From NCBI GenBank assembly GCA_023430825.1, contig JAEYYL010000019.1, positions 1 to 16,806 on the forward strand: a stretch of DNA of 16,806 nt. Direction: 5' to 3'. The notes beneath the pieces are model-generated. The model had not been told where the DNA came from. It was given only the letters and a program-made list of their open reading frames with translations, and did not search any database. The position numbers and the translations under genes were made by a program. This DNA comes from Verrucomicrobiota bacterium (lineage in GTDB: Bacteria > Verrucomicrobiota > Verrucomicrobiia > Opitutales > Opitutaceae). Shown piece after piece: positions 1 to 7,651 of the stretch (position 1 is the stretch's first letter; every line of letters begins with the position of its first letter).

Positions 1-126
1 CTAGGAGTCTGTCGGACTTAGAAAATGAAGGCCATCTGGCATCGATTATTCGCGATAAAAAGGTCCCGTGAGATCGAATATGCATCTATAAACGCCTTTG
101 TGCGCCTAAGTCCGACAGACTCCTAG
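1..126. repeat. MITE-like inverted-repeat element
   Basis: Bases 1-21 are the exact reverse complement of bases 106-126 (starting ctaggagtctgtcggac). The 84-bp core is clearly less GC-rich than the surrounding genes and has no ORF. The two arms share weaker similarity further in, including an ATTCG block. Both ends begin or finish with the palindrome CTAG, which could be a 4-bp target duplication (as some IS5-group elements make) around 17-bp terminal repeats. This structure is typical of a non-autonomous miniature transposable element mobilised in trans by a DDE transposase. No transposase is present here. The element sits exactly at the left edge, as expected if a contig broke at a multicopy repeat. 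A long hairpin with another role remains possible. Confidence 0.75.
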
Positions 127-217
127 CACAGCCCCATCTCCCTCGCTCCCTTCACCGCGCAGGCCAGCCTGAAACCGATTCGTTTCGACTCGTTTCACCC
201 GCCTGCCCGGTCGTCAC

Positions 218-240
218 AATGTCATATAATGTATGACATT
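218..240 (+). promoter_or_regulatory. Palindromic operator overlapping a perfect -10 box
   Basis: AATGTCATA (218-226) and TATGACATT (232-240) form a perfect 9-bp inverted repeat around a 5-bp centre. The hexamer TATAAT (225-230) lies inside it and matches the sigma-70-type -10 consensus exactly. No good -35 is seen at 17 bp. It lies 28 bp before the PhzF start at 268. The geometry suggests a dimeric repressor (MarR, TetR or GntR type, unidentified) that would block the -10. The stretch is conspicuously AT-rich in a GC-rich region. Another in-frame ATG at 229 falls inside the palindrome, which argues for the 268 start. Confidence 0.6.
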
Positions 241-267
241 CCCCGGCCCGCCCGACGCTTCGCTGCC

Positions 268-1055
268 ATGAAACTTCCGCTCTATTGGATCGATGCCTTC
301 ACGGACCGCGTCTTCGCCGGCAATCCCGCCGCCGTCGTTCCGCTCGACACCTGGCTCGACGACGCGCTCCTCCAGCGCATCGCCTTCGAAAACGGTCTCT
401 CCGAAACCGCCTTCTTCGTTCGCACCGCGCCCGATCGTTTTCACCTGCGCTGGTTCACGCCCGCCATCGAGATCGACTCTGCGGCCACGCCACACTCGCC
501 GCCGCGCACGTGCTCTTCCGCGAACTCGGCCAACCCGGCGAACGCATCGTCTTCGACTCACTGTCCGGTCCGCTCGCCGTCGCTCGCCGCGACGCCGACA
601 AACTCGAACTCGACTTCCCCGCCCGCCCCGCCGCCCCGGCCGCCCCTCCGGCGCTGCTCCTCGACGGCCTGGGTCTCGCACCGCAACACGCCCTGCGCAC
701 CGACCGCCTCTGGCTGTGCGTGTATCCAAACGCCAACGACGTCCACCACCTCTCGCCCCGCCACGAACTTCTCGCCGCGCTCACATTCGGCCGCGTCATC
801 GTCACCGCCCCCGGCGCCGACTGCGATTTCGTGTCGCGCTTCTTCGCTCCCGACGCCGGCATCCGGGAAGATCCCGTCACCGGCTCCGCGCACTGCACGT
901 TGATGCCGTATTGGTCCGGTCGCCTCGGTCGCAACTCGCTCCACGCCCGGCAGCTTTCCGCCCGCGGCGGCGAACTCTGGTGCGAACACGCCGGCGACCG
1001 CGTCCGCATCGCCGGCCGCGCCGCCCTTTATTTGCACGGCGAATTACAGTTGTAG
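268..1055 (+). pseudogene. PhzF-family isomerase, single-base frameshift
   Basis: The PhzF/YddE family are diaminopimelate-epimerase-fold isomerases; PhzF itself acts in phenazine synthesis, but most members have unknown substrates. The N-terminal part starts at ATG 268 (MKLPLYWIDAFTDRVFAGNP) and keeps the GNPAAVV motif and the catalytic-type Glu in LSETAFF (E46). At D70 the frame breaks: reading continues in the -1 frame from base 477 as LCGHATLAAAH, the next expected family motif, and runs to the stop at 1053-1055 with EDPVTGSAH near the C-terminus. Restoring one C around 477-478 gives about 262 residues, normal for the family. All motifs on both sides are intact, so this is either a very recent mutation or a sequencing error. 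I see no slippery heptamer supporting programmed frameshifting. It is preceded by the palindromic promoter and followed after 35 bp by the outer-membrane gene. Confidence 0.85.
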
Positions 1056-1090
1056 CATCCGCGTGGCGTGCCTGTTCGTAATCACCCGCA

Positions 1091-1999
1091 ATGCACGCCC
1101 TCATGAAACGCCTCCTCGCCGGCTCCTTCCTTTTCTCCGCCACGCTGGCGCCCTTCGCCGTCGCCCAGCCGACCTCGATCGCGCGCACCGACGAACTGCG
1201 CCACACGTTCTCGAGCGAGTATTCCTACTCCTCCCGCGAAACCCTCGATCGCGGCGGGCCCGCCGGTGAGGTCGGCGTCAACCGCGTGAGCTTCGCCTTC
1301 ACGCAACGTCCTGCCCTCGCTCCCGCCGCGGCGGGCTTCTCCTACGGCCTCGCGGCCGACCTGCATTTTCTCGACACCACCCGCGGCACGCCGCTGCCCG
1401 CACAACTCAACGAGGTCGCGTTCAACCTCGGCTACACCCGCCCGCTCGACTCCCGCTGGACCGCCACCGTCACCCTGCGCCCCGGGCTCTACGGCGATTT
1501 CGAAGACATCTCCGATCGCACCTTCAACGCCCCGCTGCTGCTCGGCGCCGCCTACGCCCGCTCGCGCGAACTCATCTGGCTCTTCGGCCTCCGCGCGGAT
1601 CTCCGCTCCGACGACCCCGTGCTGCCGTTCGTCGGCGTGCGCTGGCGCTTCGCCGACGACTGGTCGCTCAACCTCGCGTTTCCGCGCAGCGGCGTCGTCT
1701 GGCAACTCTCGCCCGACCTCGCCCTCGATGCCGGCGTGAGCCTGCAGGGTGGCACGTATCACATCTCCAAAAGCCTCGGCTCGCCCGCCGGCGCCACCGG
1801 CCCACTCCGCGACACCTTCGTCGACTACCGCGAGATCCGCGTCGGCCTCGGCGCCGAATTCACCCTCACCCGCCGCGCCACGCTCCGCCTCGACGCTGGC
1901 GCCTTCACCGATCGCAAGTTCGAGTATTTCAAACGCAACTACACGCTCAACGGCGACGGCCGCTTCTACGCCTCGGTCGCCTTGCGCTCCGCCTTCTAG
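1091..1999 (+). CDS. Probable outer-membrane protein, DUF6268-like
   Basis: This is a 302-residue secreted protein. The first residues form a Sec signal peptide (KR, then a hydrophobic run FLFSATLAPFAV, with cleavage probably after AVA before QPTS). The rest has alternating hydrophobic/polar segments rich in Tyr, Arg and Asp and ends in Phe (ALRSAF), the usual C-terminal signature of outer-membrane beta-barrels. The overall pattern recalls DUF6268 proteins of Verrucomicrobiota and Planctomycetota, whose function is unknown; that family call is from memory. ATG 1103 (MKRLLAGS) is an equally good start and gives a more standard signal peptide of 298 residues in total. It lies 35 bp after the broken PhzF gene on the same strand and may share its transcript. 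It converges on the minus-strand gene ending at 2049. Confidence 0.7.
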   Translation: MHALMKRLLAGSFLFSATLAPFAVAQPTSIARTDELRHTFSSEYSYSSRETLDRGGPAGEVGVNRVSFAFTQRPALAPAAAGFSYGLAADLHFLDTTRGTPLPAQLNEVAFNLGYTRPLDSRWTATVTLRPGLYGDFEDISDRTFNAPLLLGAAYARSRELIWLFGLRADLRSDDPVLPFVGVRWRFADDWSLNLAFPRSGVVWQLSPDLALDAGVSLQGGTYHISKSLGSPAGATGPLRDTFVDYREIRVGLGAEFTLTRRATLRLDAGAFTDRKFEYFKRNYTLNGDGRFYASVALRSAF

Positions 2000-2048
2000 C
2001 ACCGCTCCGTCCACCGCCAGCGTTCCGGCCGATTTGGAGCCGCGGCGC

Positions 2049-2633
2049 TCAACCGCCTGCGCTCTCGCGCACCGCCTCCGCCTGCACCACCCGCCGCAGC
2101 ACGCGAAAATCCTCCGGCAAAAATACCTCGCGCCCCGCCGCAAACGCCGCGACATCCCCCGCCCATCCTTTCGCCAGACACGCCTCATGCTGCTCCGGCG
2201 TGAGCGAGGTCCAATACGGACAGTCCACGCAGTGCGATCCGCTCACGCGCCCCCGCGCCCTGCCGAGCTGCTGACGCCGGCACGAGCCGTCGCTCTCACG
2301 CTCCCGATACGATTCGCGACACGTGCGAAACTCCGCGCTCAAACACGCTTTCACCAGCTGCCGCACCGCCTTCGCCAGCTCCCCCGCACGCCCCGAGCCT
2401 TCCAGCACGCAGTCCACCAGCGGCCCCACCTCCGCATCGCTCATCTCCCCCGGCGCCCCCATCTCATCCGGCGCCAGCCGCCGCGGCAGCCCGCGCACCG
2501 CGATCACCAGCCACAGCCGCGCCGCGATCCGCCCCGTCTCGGCCCCACCCAGCGGCGCCAGCCCGTTCTGCCGACAATAACGCTCCAGGATGTCTGGAAC
2601 GCACTGCGTCAACGGGTGGCCGGAATCGCTCAT
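2049..2633 (-). CDS. Cys-containing hypothetical protein
   Basis: This is a 194-residue soluble protein I do not recognise. It has no signal peptide and no membrane segment. It contains at least eight cysteines: C11 and C20 near the N-terminus, one in LVDCVLEG, two in KACLSAEFRTC, one in DGSC, then HCVDCPYW (a CxxC) and a last one in HEACLAKGW. Their grouping suggests a metal site or structural disulphides, but no known zinc-finger or Fe-S pattern is clear. The second half is Arg-rich and the composition is that of a real folded protein, unlike the plus-strand reading frames over the same bases. It stands alone: the next minus-strand gene is far away, and the 186 bp to the divergent MocR gene must hold both promoters. 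The start at 2633 is the only good ATG; no Shine-Dalgarno is visible. Confidence 0.65.
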   Translation of the reverse strand: MSDSGHPLTQCVPDILERYCRQNGLAPLGGAETGRIAARLWLVIAVRGLPRRLAPDEMGAPGEMSDAEVGPLVDCVLEGSGRAGELAKAVRQLVKACLSAEFRTCRESYRERESDGSCRRQQLGRARGRVSGSHCVDCPYWTSLTPEQHEACLAKGWAGDVAAFAAGREVFLPEDFRVLRRVVQAEAVRESAGG

Positions 2634-2819
2634 CCGCCGAAAAGCGCAGGCAAACGCCCCGTCGTGTCAACCCCGGCCCCGCCTCGCCGTCGTTAAAATT
2701 GTCATGGTCACACTCACTGCTCGCCGCAACTGTGCTGGTGCCAAAACCCGCCCGCTAACCCTGCCGCCGCGCCGCCCGTTCCGCTAACGTCTGGCCTCAC
2801 CGCCCAATCCGCCACCGCC

Positions 2820-4262
2820 ATGATCCAGACCCTCGCCACCTCCGAACGCGCGCCGCTCTACCTCGAGCTCGCCCGCGAGATCCAGGAACTCGTCGAACAA
2901 GGCACGCTCCGCCCCGGCCACCGGCTGCCTTCCGTCCGCCGCATGGCCCTCCAGCGCGATGTCAGTATTTCCACCGTCATCCAGGCCTACACCGTCCTGG
3001 AAAACCGCAGCGTGCTCGAAGCCCGGCCGCAGTCCGGCTTCTACGTCCGCCCGCAGGTCGTCGCGCAGGCGCCCGAGCCTCGCATGGCCCGCCCCATGGC
3101 CAAGCCCAGCTACGTCGGCGTCAACGACCTCACCGCCGAAATGCTCTCCGTCGCGGTCGATCCCGACTTCGTGCCGTTCGGCGCCGCCTGCCCGCACCCC
3201 ACGCTTTTCCCCACCAAGAAGCTCGCGCGCCTCATCGGCTCCGTCTGCCGCAACGATCCCGCGATGCTCGGCCGCTACGCGATGAACTGGTCCTTCGACC
3301 CGCTCAGCCGCGAGATCGCGCGCCGCTACCTCCAGTGCGGCGCCCCGCTCTCGCACGACGAACTCGTCATCACCATCGGTTGCGCCGAAGCCCTCAACCT
3401 CTCCCTCCGCGCCATCACCAAGCCCGGCGACACCGTCGCGGTCGAGACGCCCGCCTACTTCGGCTTCCTCGAGACCATCCAGTCGCTCAACCTCCGCGTG
3501 CTCGAAATCCCCACCGATTCCCGCACCGGCCTCTGCCTCGACGCCACGCGCAATGCCTTCGCCGAATGCGGCGTGAAAGCCCTCATCGTCATGCCGAGCT
3601 TCCACAACCCGCTCGGCTCGTGCATGCCCGACGACAAGAAGGCCAAGCTCTACGAGCTGCTCGCCGAATTCGATATCCCCGCCATCGAGGACGACATCTA
3701 CGGCGACCTGCACTTCGGCGAACGCCGCCCGAAGCCGCTCAAGGCCTGGGACACCGATGGCCGCGTGCTCCTCTGCAGTTCGTTCGGCAAGACGCTCGCG
3801 CCCTCGCTCCGCGTCGGCTGGTGCGCCCCCGGCCGCTACCTCGAGCGCGTCCGGCGTCTCAAGTTCACGAATACACTCGGAACGCCCGTCGTCCTGCAAA
3901 AGACCGTCTCCGATTTCCTGCGCAACGGCGGCTACGATCACCACCTGCGCTCGATCCGCCGCGCGTATCAAAACCAGCTGCATCTCTTCGCCCAGGCGAT
4001 CCTGCGCTATTTCCCCGAAGGCACGCGGCTCAGCCGGCCGCAAGGCGGCTTCGTCCTCTGGGTCGAGCTTCCGCCCGGCGTCGACACGCTGCGCCTGCAG
4101 CGCGAAGCGATGCGCCAGCACATCGCCACCGCCCCCGGCGCGCTTTTCTCGGTGAAGGACCGTTATCGCAATTGCCTCCGCATGAACTGCGGACTCCCGT
4201 GGAGCGACACCATCGAGCAGGCCCTCCGCACGCTCGGCGAACTCTCCCGGAAGCAACTGTGA
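2820..4262 (+). CDS. MocR-type regulator (GntR HTH + aminotransferase-like)
   Basis: The protein has 480 residues, the usual MocR/PdxR length. Residues about 10-78 are a GntR winged helix (PLYLELAREI, then RPGHRLPSVRRMA and SISTVIQAYTVLE as the recognition helix region). Residues about 110-475 are a fold-type I aminotransferase domain that binds pyridoxal phosphate: HNPLG with N263, DDIY (D291-Y294), SSFGKTLAP with Schiff-base lysine K324, and R454 in LRMNCG for the substrate carboxylate. The full active-site set is present, so it may sense PLP or an amino acid adduct; such proteins usually act as transcription factors. It heads a cluster and its stop overlaps the next start (GTGA at 4259-4262). 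The PfpI and EamA neighbours are plausible targets. ATG 2820 was chosen because it begins directly before the winged helix. Confidence 0.92.
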   Translation: MIQTLATSERAPLYLELAREIQELVEQGTLRPGHRLPSVRRMALQRDVSISTVIQAYTVLENRSVLEARPQSGFYVRPQVVAQAPEPRMARPMAKPSYVGVNDLTAEMLSVAVDPDFVPFGAACPHPTLFPTKKLARLIGSVCRNDPAMLGRYAMNWSFDPLSREIARRYLQCGAPLSHDELVITIGCAEALNLSLRAITKPGDTVAVETPAYFGFLETIQSLNLRVLEIPTDSRTGLCLDATRNAFAECGVKALIVMPSFHNPLGSCMPDDKKAKLYELLAEFDIPAIEDDIYGDLHFGERRPKPLKAWDTDGRVLLCSSFGKTLAPSLRVGWCAPGRYLERVRRLKFTNTLGTPVVLQKTVSDFLRNGGYDHHLRSIRRAYQNQLHLFAQAILRYFPEGTRLSRPQGGFVLWVELPPGVDTLRLQREAMRQHIATAPGALFSVKDRYRNCLRMNCGLPWSDTIEQALRTLGELSRKQL

Positions 4263-5824
4263 TCGAAGTCCCGTCCCCCGCCCCTCGCCCCCGCCGCCGC
4301 CTGCTGCTCGGTTGGATCGCCCTCGCCGCGCTCGCCACCGCGTATGCCGGGCTCGCCGCGTTTCACGTCGCCTACGGCGCGATGAACGTCGACGAGGGCT
4401 TTTATGCCGCCGCCACCCGCGCGGTCTGGCAGGGCGAGATGCCGTATCGAGATTTCGGATTCACCCAGCCCCCGGCCGTCCCTTATATCAACGCCCCCCT
4501 GCTCGCCGCCACGGGTTCGGGCCTCTTCCCCCAACGCACCCTCAGCGCGCTCTGGGCCGCCCTCTCCGTCGGCCTCGCCGCCTGGCTGGTCCATCGACGC
4601 GCCGGTCTCACTCCCGCGCTCCTGCTCATCGCCCTCTTCGCGCTCGCTCCGCCCTGGATGTATTTCATGCATCTCGGCAAAACCTACGCGCTCGCCTCCT
4701 TCCTCGCCGTCGCCGCCACCGCCATCTTTCTCGTCGCCGCTCCCGGCTGGAAAAAAACGGTCGCCCTTTCCCTCGTCGTCGCCCTCGGCACCGCCTGCCG
4801 CTACCCGGTGGCTCCCTTTTTCGGCCTCGTCTGGCTGGCGTCGCTTTTCGAATCCGGACGCCCTTCGCTCCCTCACCTCGCGCGCTCCGTCGGAGCCCTC
4901 GGCGGATCCATGGCGCTCGTTTTCCTCCCGTTTCTTTTCGCCGCGTCCGAAGCGTTCGTCTTTTGGACGATCGACTTTCACCGCGTTTCCGTGCCGCTGA
5001 AAGACTGGCGGCTCTCGTGGAACGTCATCGTCAGCCTCGCCCCCGCGATCTGGGTCCTGGCCCTCGCCGCGGTGCTCCTGCCCGGCGCCCGCCGCGCCGG
5101 CTGGCAACGCGAACACGCCGTGTTCGCCGCGGCGCTCGTCGCGCTCGCGTTCAACCTCCTGCCCAGCGGCACCTACGAGGAATACGGCGTGCCGTTTCTG
5201 CTCCCGCTCGCCGCCGCCTCGCTGATCCTCCTCCGGCCCGCTGTATCCAACTTTTCGCTACTTCGCAGCTCCTGCGCCACGATCGCCCTGCTCGCCGCCG
5301 CATTCACCGTCGCGCCCGCCGTCAACTGGCACCGCCTCGCGCCGGCTCAACGGACGCTCCCGTCGGTTTTCCTGCCGCCCAACGCCCCGCCGTATCACTT
5401 CGAACTCCCCGCCAACCTCGCCGCCGCGCGCGAGGTCGTCCGGCAGCTCCTCCGTTCCGACCAACCTTTCGTCGGCTCCGCGATCGTCCTCGCCGCCGAG
5501 ACCGGACACCCGATCCCGCCCCGATTTCGGATGGGCGCCTTCAGCATGACGTTCGACCACGAACGCGAACGCGCGCACGCCCTCCATCTCGCCACCGGCG
5601 ACGATTTCGAACGCGCCCTCCGCGACATCGACGTGCCCATCGTCGTCCTGCACGCAAATCCCAAGTTCAACTTCGCCTGGTCGATGCCGTCGTTCGCCGC
5701 GCCTCCCGCCGACCGCCTGCGCGAATTCGACCGGCTCCTCAGCCGCTACTTCGTGCCGGTTTATCGCGATCCCAACTTCCTGATCCTCGCCCGACCGCAC
5801 CTCCTTCCCGCCGTCGCGCCGTAG
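4259..5824 (+). CDS. GT39-like polytopic membrane glycosyltransferase
   Basis: This is a 521-residue integral membrane protein of GT-C architecture (ArnT/PMT-like). An Arg-rich cytoplasmic start leads into a first helix (about 15-37). The first periplasmic loop follows with NVDEGFY (D45, E46) and a second acidic position D65 in YRDFGFTQPP, the arrangement expected of the catalytic Asp/Glu in lipid-phosphosugar-dependent transferases. About nine or ten further hydrophobic segments extend to about residue 350, and the last 170 residues form a soluble periplasmic domain. The start is GTG at 4259, overlapping the upstream stop by 4 bp; GGAAG lies 5 bases before it, one of the few plausible ribosome sites here. 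The reading frame is open far upstream, but that part is only a shadow of the MocR gene. The acceptor (lipid A, glycan or protein) cannot be told from sequence. Confidence 0.8.
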   Translation: MIEVPSPAPRPRRRLLLGWIALAALATAYAGLAAFHVAYGAMNVDEGFYAAATRAVWQGEMPYRDFGFTQPPAVPYINAPLLAATGSGLFPQRTLSALWAALSVGLAAWLVHRRAGLTPALLLIALFALAPPWMYFMHLGKTYALASFLAVAATAIFLVAAPGWKKTVALSLVVALGTACRYPVAPFFGLVWLASLFESGRPSLPHLARSVGALGGSMALVFLPFLFAASEAFVFWTIDFHRVSVPLKDWRLSWNVIVSLAPAIWVLALAAVLLPGARRAGWQREHAVFAAALVALAFNLLPSGTYEEYGVPFLLPLAAASLILLRPAVSNFSLLRSSCATIALLAAAFTVAPAVNWHRLAPAQRTLPSVFLPPNAPPYHFELPANLAAAREVVRQLLRSDQPFVGSAIVLAAETGHPIPPRFRMGAFSMTFDHERERAHALHLATGDDFERALRDIDVPIVVLHANPKFNFAWSMPSFAAPPADRLREFDRLLSRYFVPVYRDPNFLILARPHLLPAVAP

Positions 5825-5840
5825 GTTCTTTATCGCCGCC

Positions 5841-6422
5841 ATGAAGAAAAACGTCGCCATCCTCATCTTCGACGACGTCGAAGTCCTCGACTTCGCCGGT
5901 CCGTTCGAAGTCTTCGCCGTTGCCGACGAACTCCACGGTCACACCGAATTTCACACCTTCACGCTCGGCCTCAAGCCCGGCACGATCCGCGCCCGCAACG
6001 GCCTGAAGGTCGTCGCGGAATTCACCCTCGAGAACTGCCCGCCGCCTCACGTCATCGTCGTTCCGGGCGGCGCCGGCCGCCGCGCGCTGATGCAGATGCC
6101 CGCGCTCCACGAGTGGCTGCGCCGCAAATCGCGCACCGCCGAGATCGTCATGAGCGTCTGCACCGGCGCCTTCGTGCTCGCCCGCGCCGGACTGCTCGAC
6201 GGCCTGCGCGTGACAACGCATCACGAAGCGATCGCCGAACTCCGCGAGTTCGCCCCCCAACTCGAAGTCGTCGACAACGAGCGCTTCATCGACCACGGCC
6301 AGCTCCTCACCGCTGCCGGCATTTCCGCCGGCATCGATTGCGCGCTGCACGTCGTGGACCGGCTCCTCGGTGATACCGCCGCCGAACGCACCGCAGCCTA
6401 CATGGAGTATCGCCGCGCATGA
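5841..6422 (+). CDS. DJ-1/PfpI family protein, isocyanide-hydratase-like
   Basis: This is a complete 193-residue single-domain DJ-1/PfpI protein with a glutamine-amidotransferase-like fold. Visible signatures: VAILIFDDVEVLDFAGPFEVF near the N-terminus (with D17 and E23), VIVVPGGAG at 71-79, and the nucleophile elbow SVCTGAFVLARAGLLDG with C107 followed by T108. The pattern D17 plus Cys-Thr and the later THHEA (H127/H128) resembles the InhA isocyanide-hydratase branch and the N-terminal sensor domain of GlxA/FtrA-type AraC regulators. No DNA-binding domain is attached. The exact substrate is not established; some relatives are hydratases, others glyoxalases or chaperones. It follows the glycosyltransferase by 16 bp and overlaps the next gene by ATGA (6419-6422), implying coupled translation with the exporter. 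Confidence 0.88.
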   Translation: MKKNVAILIFDDVEVLDFAGPFEVFAVADELHGHTEFHTFTLGLKPGTIRARNGLKVVAEFTLENCPPPHVIVVPGGAGRRALMQMPALHEWLRRKSRTAEIVMSVCTGAFVLARAGLLDGLRVTTHHEAIAELREFAPQLEVVDNERFIDHGQLLTAAGISAGIDCALHVVDRLLGDTAAERTAAYMEYRRA

Positions 6423-7363
6423 CCGCTCCCGCGCCCGTCTCCGCCACGCCAACCCGCTCCGCGCTGATCCTCGCCTTCGCCTCGATCTACGTGATCTGGG
6501 GCAGCACCTATCTCGGCATCCGTGTCGCGATCGAGACGATGCCGGTCTTCCTGATGGCCGCCGTGCGCTTCCTCATCGCCGGCGCGCTGCTCCTCGCCTG
6601 GCTGCGCTTTCGCGGCGCACCCGCGCCCACCGCACGGCAATGGGGCATCAACACCCTCGTCGGCACCTTCCTCCTCCTCGGCGGCAACGGCCTGGTCGCG
6701 TGGGCCGAGCAATTCGTCCCCTCCGGCATCACCGCGCTCATCATCGGCGTGCAACCGCTGTTCTTCGTCCTCACCGAATGGGCCTGGCCCGGCGGCTCAC
6801 GCCCCACCGCGCTCACCGCCGTCGCCTTGCTGCTCGGTTTCGCGGGCGTCGCCTGGCTGGCCGCCCCGTGGGAAACGGCCGCGCACGGCGGACTCCACCT
6901 CGGCGGCGTCGGCGCCATCCTCGCCGCTTGCGTCTTCTGGGCATTCGGCTCGATCTACTCGCGCCACTCCCGCCACGGCGCCGATCCGTTGCTTGCCGCC
7001 TCCCTACAGATGCTCGGCGGCGGAGCCGTCCTCGCCCTCGCCGCGCTCGCCCACGGCGACTTCGCCCAACTCGACCTCGGCGCCATCTCCGTCCGCTCGT
7101 GGACCGCGTTCGCCTACCTGATCGTGTTCGGTTCGCTCGTCGGCTTCTCCACCTTTGTCTGGCTGATGAAACACAGCACCCCCGCGCGGGTATCCACCTA
7201 CGCCTACGTCAATCCCATCGTCGCCGTCTTCCTCGGCTGGTTGATCCTCCACGAACCCGTCACGCCCCGCACCATCGCCGCGTCGATCGTGATCGTGACC
7301 GCCGTGGCCATCATCACCGTGCAAAAATCGCCGCCCGCCGCCCCGCTTCAGCGCCCCCGCTGA
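6419..7363 (+). CDS. EamA/DMT-family exporter
   Basis: The protein has 314 residues with about ten transmembrane helices in two tandem EamA repeats, the normal size for the drug/metabolite transporter superfamily (YedA/RhaT-like branch). The first repeat opens with the recognisable IYVIWGSTYLGIRVAIE and VRFLIAGALLL. The second begins near residue 165 (GAILAACVFWAFGSIYSR) and ends with SIVIVTAVAIIT before a short basic tail. Members export amino acids, metabolites or toxic small molecules from the cytoplasm using ion gradients. Its start overlaps the PfpI stop by 4 bp. Co-occurrence of a MocR regulator and a DMT exporter is common in bacteria, so it probably exports a compound sensed by the regulator at 2820. 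It converges with the small minus-strand gene after 35 bp; no clear terminator is seen in that gap. Confidence 0.92.
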   Translation: MTAPAPVSATPTRSALILAFASIYVIWGSTYLGIRVAIETMPVFLMAAVRFLIAGALLLAWLRFRGAPAPTARQWGINTLVGTFLLLGGNGLVAWAEQFVPSGITALIIGVQPLFFVLTEWAWPGGSRPTALTAVALLLGFAGVAWLAAPWETAAHGGLHLGGVGAILAACVFWAFGSIYSRHSRHGADPLLAASLQMLGGGAVLALAALAHGDFAQLDLGAISVRSWTAFAYLIVFGSLVGFSTFVWLMKHSTPARVSTYAYVNPIVAVFLGWLILHEPVTPRTIAASIVIVTAVAIITVQKSPPAAPLQRPR

Positions 7364-7398
7364 TTCGCCGCCGGCTTGTGGTCTGGCTCCGCCGCCGG

Positions 7399-7551
7399 TT
7401 ACCGGCCGCGAAACCCGCCCATGAGATAAACGATCAGGCAGATCAACAGGATCAAACCGAGCGTGCTCCCGCCAATCACGGGACCGCCGATATAAAAACC
7501 GCCACCACCGAGCAGGATCAACAAAAGCAGGACAATCAGCAGGGTATTCAT
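7399..7551 (-). CDS. Small membrane protein, DUF3309-like
   Basis: This is a 50-residue hydrophobic peptide. The first segment (residues 3-14, TLLIVLLLLILL) is followed by a Gly-rich turn (GGGGFYIGGPVIGG), a second segment (LGLILLICLIVYLM) and a basic end GGFRGR. The two-helix hairpin with a central Gly/Tyr stretch resembles DUF3309 and related tiny envelope peptides of unknown function; that link is from memory. I start at ATG 7551. Longer in-frame starts at 7578 and 7629 exist but would add a polar, charged leader unlike such peptides. A G5 run lies directly against the ATG, too close for a normal ribosome site. It lies 100 bp downstream of the DUF819 gene on the same strand and may be the last gene of that transcript. 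Confidence 0.65.
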   Translation of the reverse strand: MNTLLIVLLLLILLGGGGFYIGGPVIGGSTLGLILLICLIVYLMGGFRGR

Positions 7552-7651
7552 CCCCCAATAGTAACCGGCCCGCGCCATTTGTTCTGCGCGACCGCGATCG
7601 ACCTCCACAACGGAGGCCGGACGACCCACGCCTCCCGCCGCGCCTCCGTCA

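Noticed and set aside
470..485. Programmed -1 frameshift in the PhzF gene
   Set aside because: No slippery heptamer precedes the shift point, I noticed no stimulatory stem-loop after it, and PhzF genes are not known for recoding.
3335..4258. Upstream extension of the glycosyltransferase frame into the MocR gene
   Set aside because: The extension is Arg/Pro/His-rich nonsense inside the MocR coding sequence; the real protein starts at GTG 4259.
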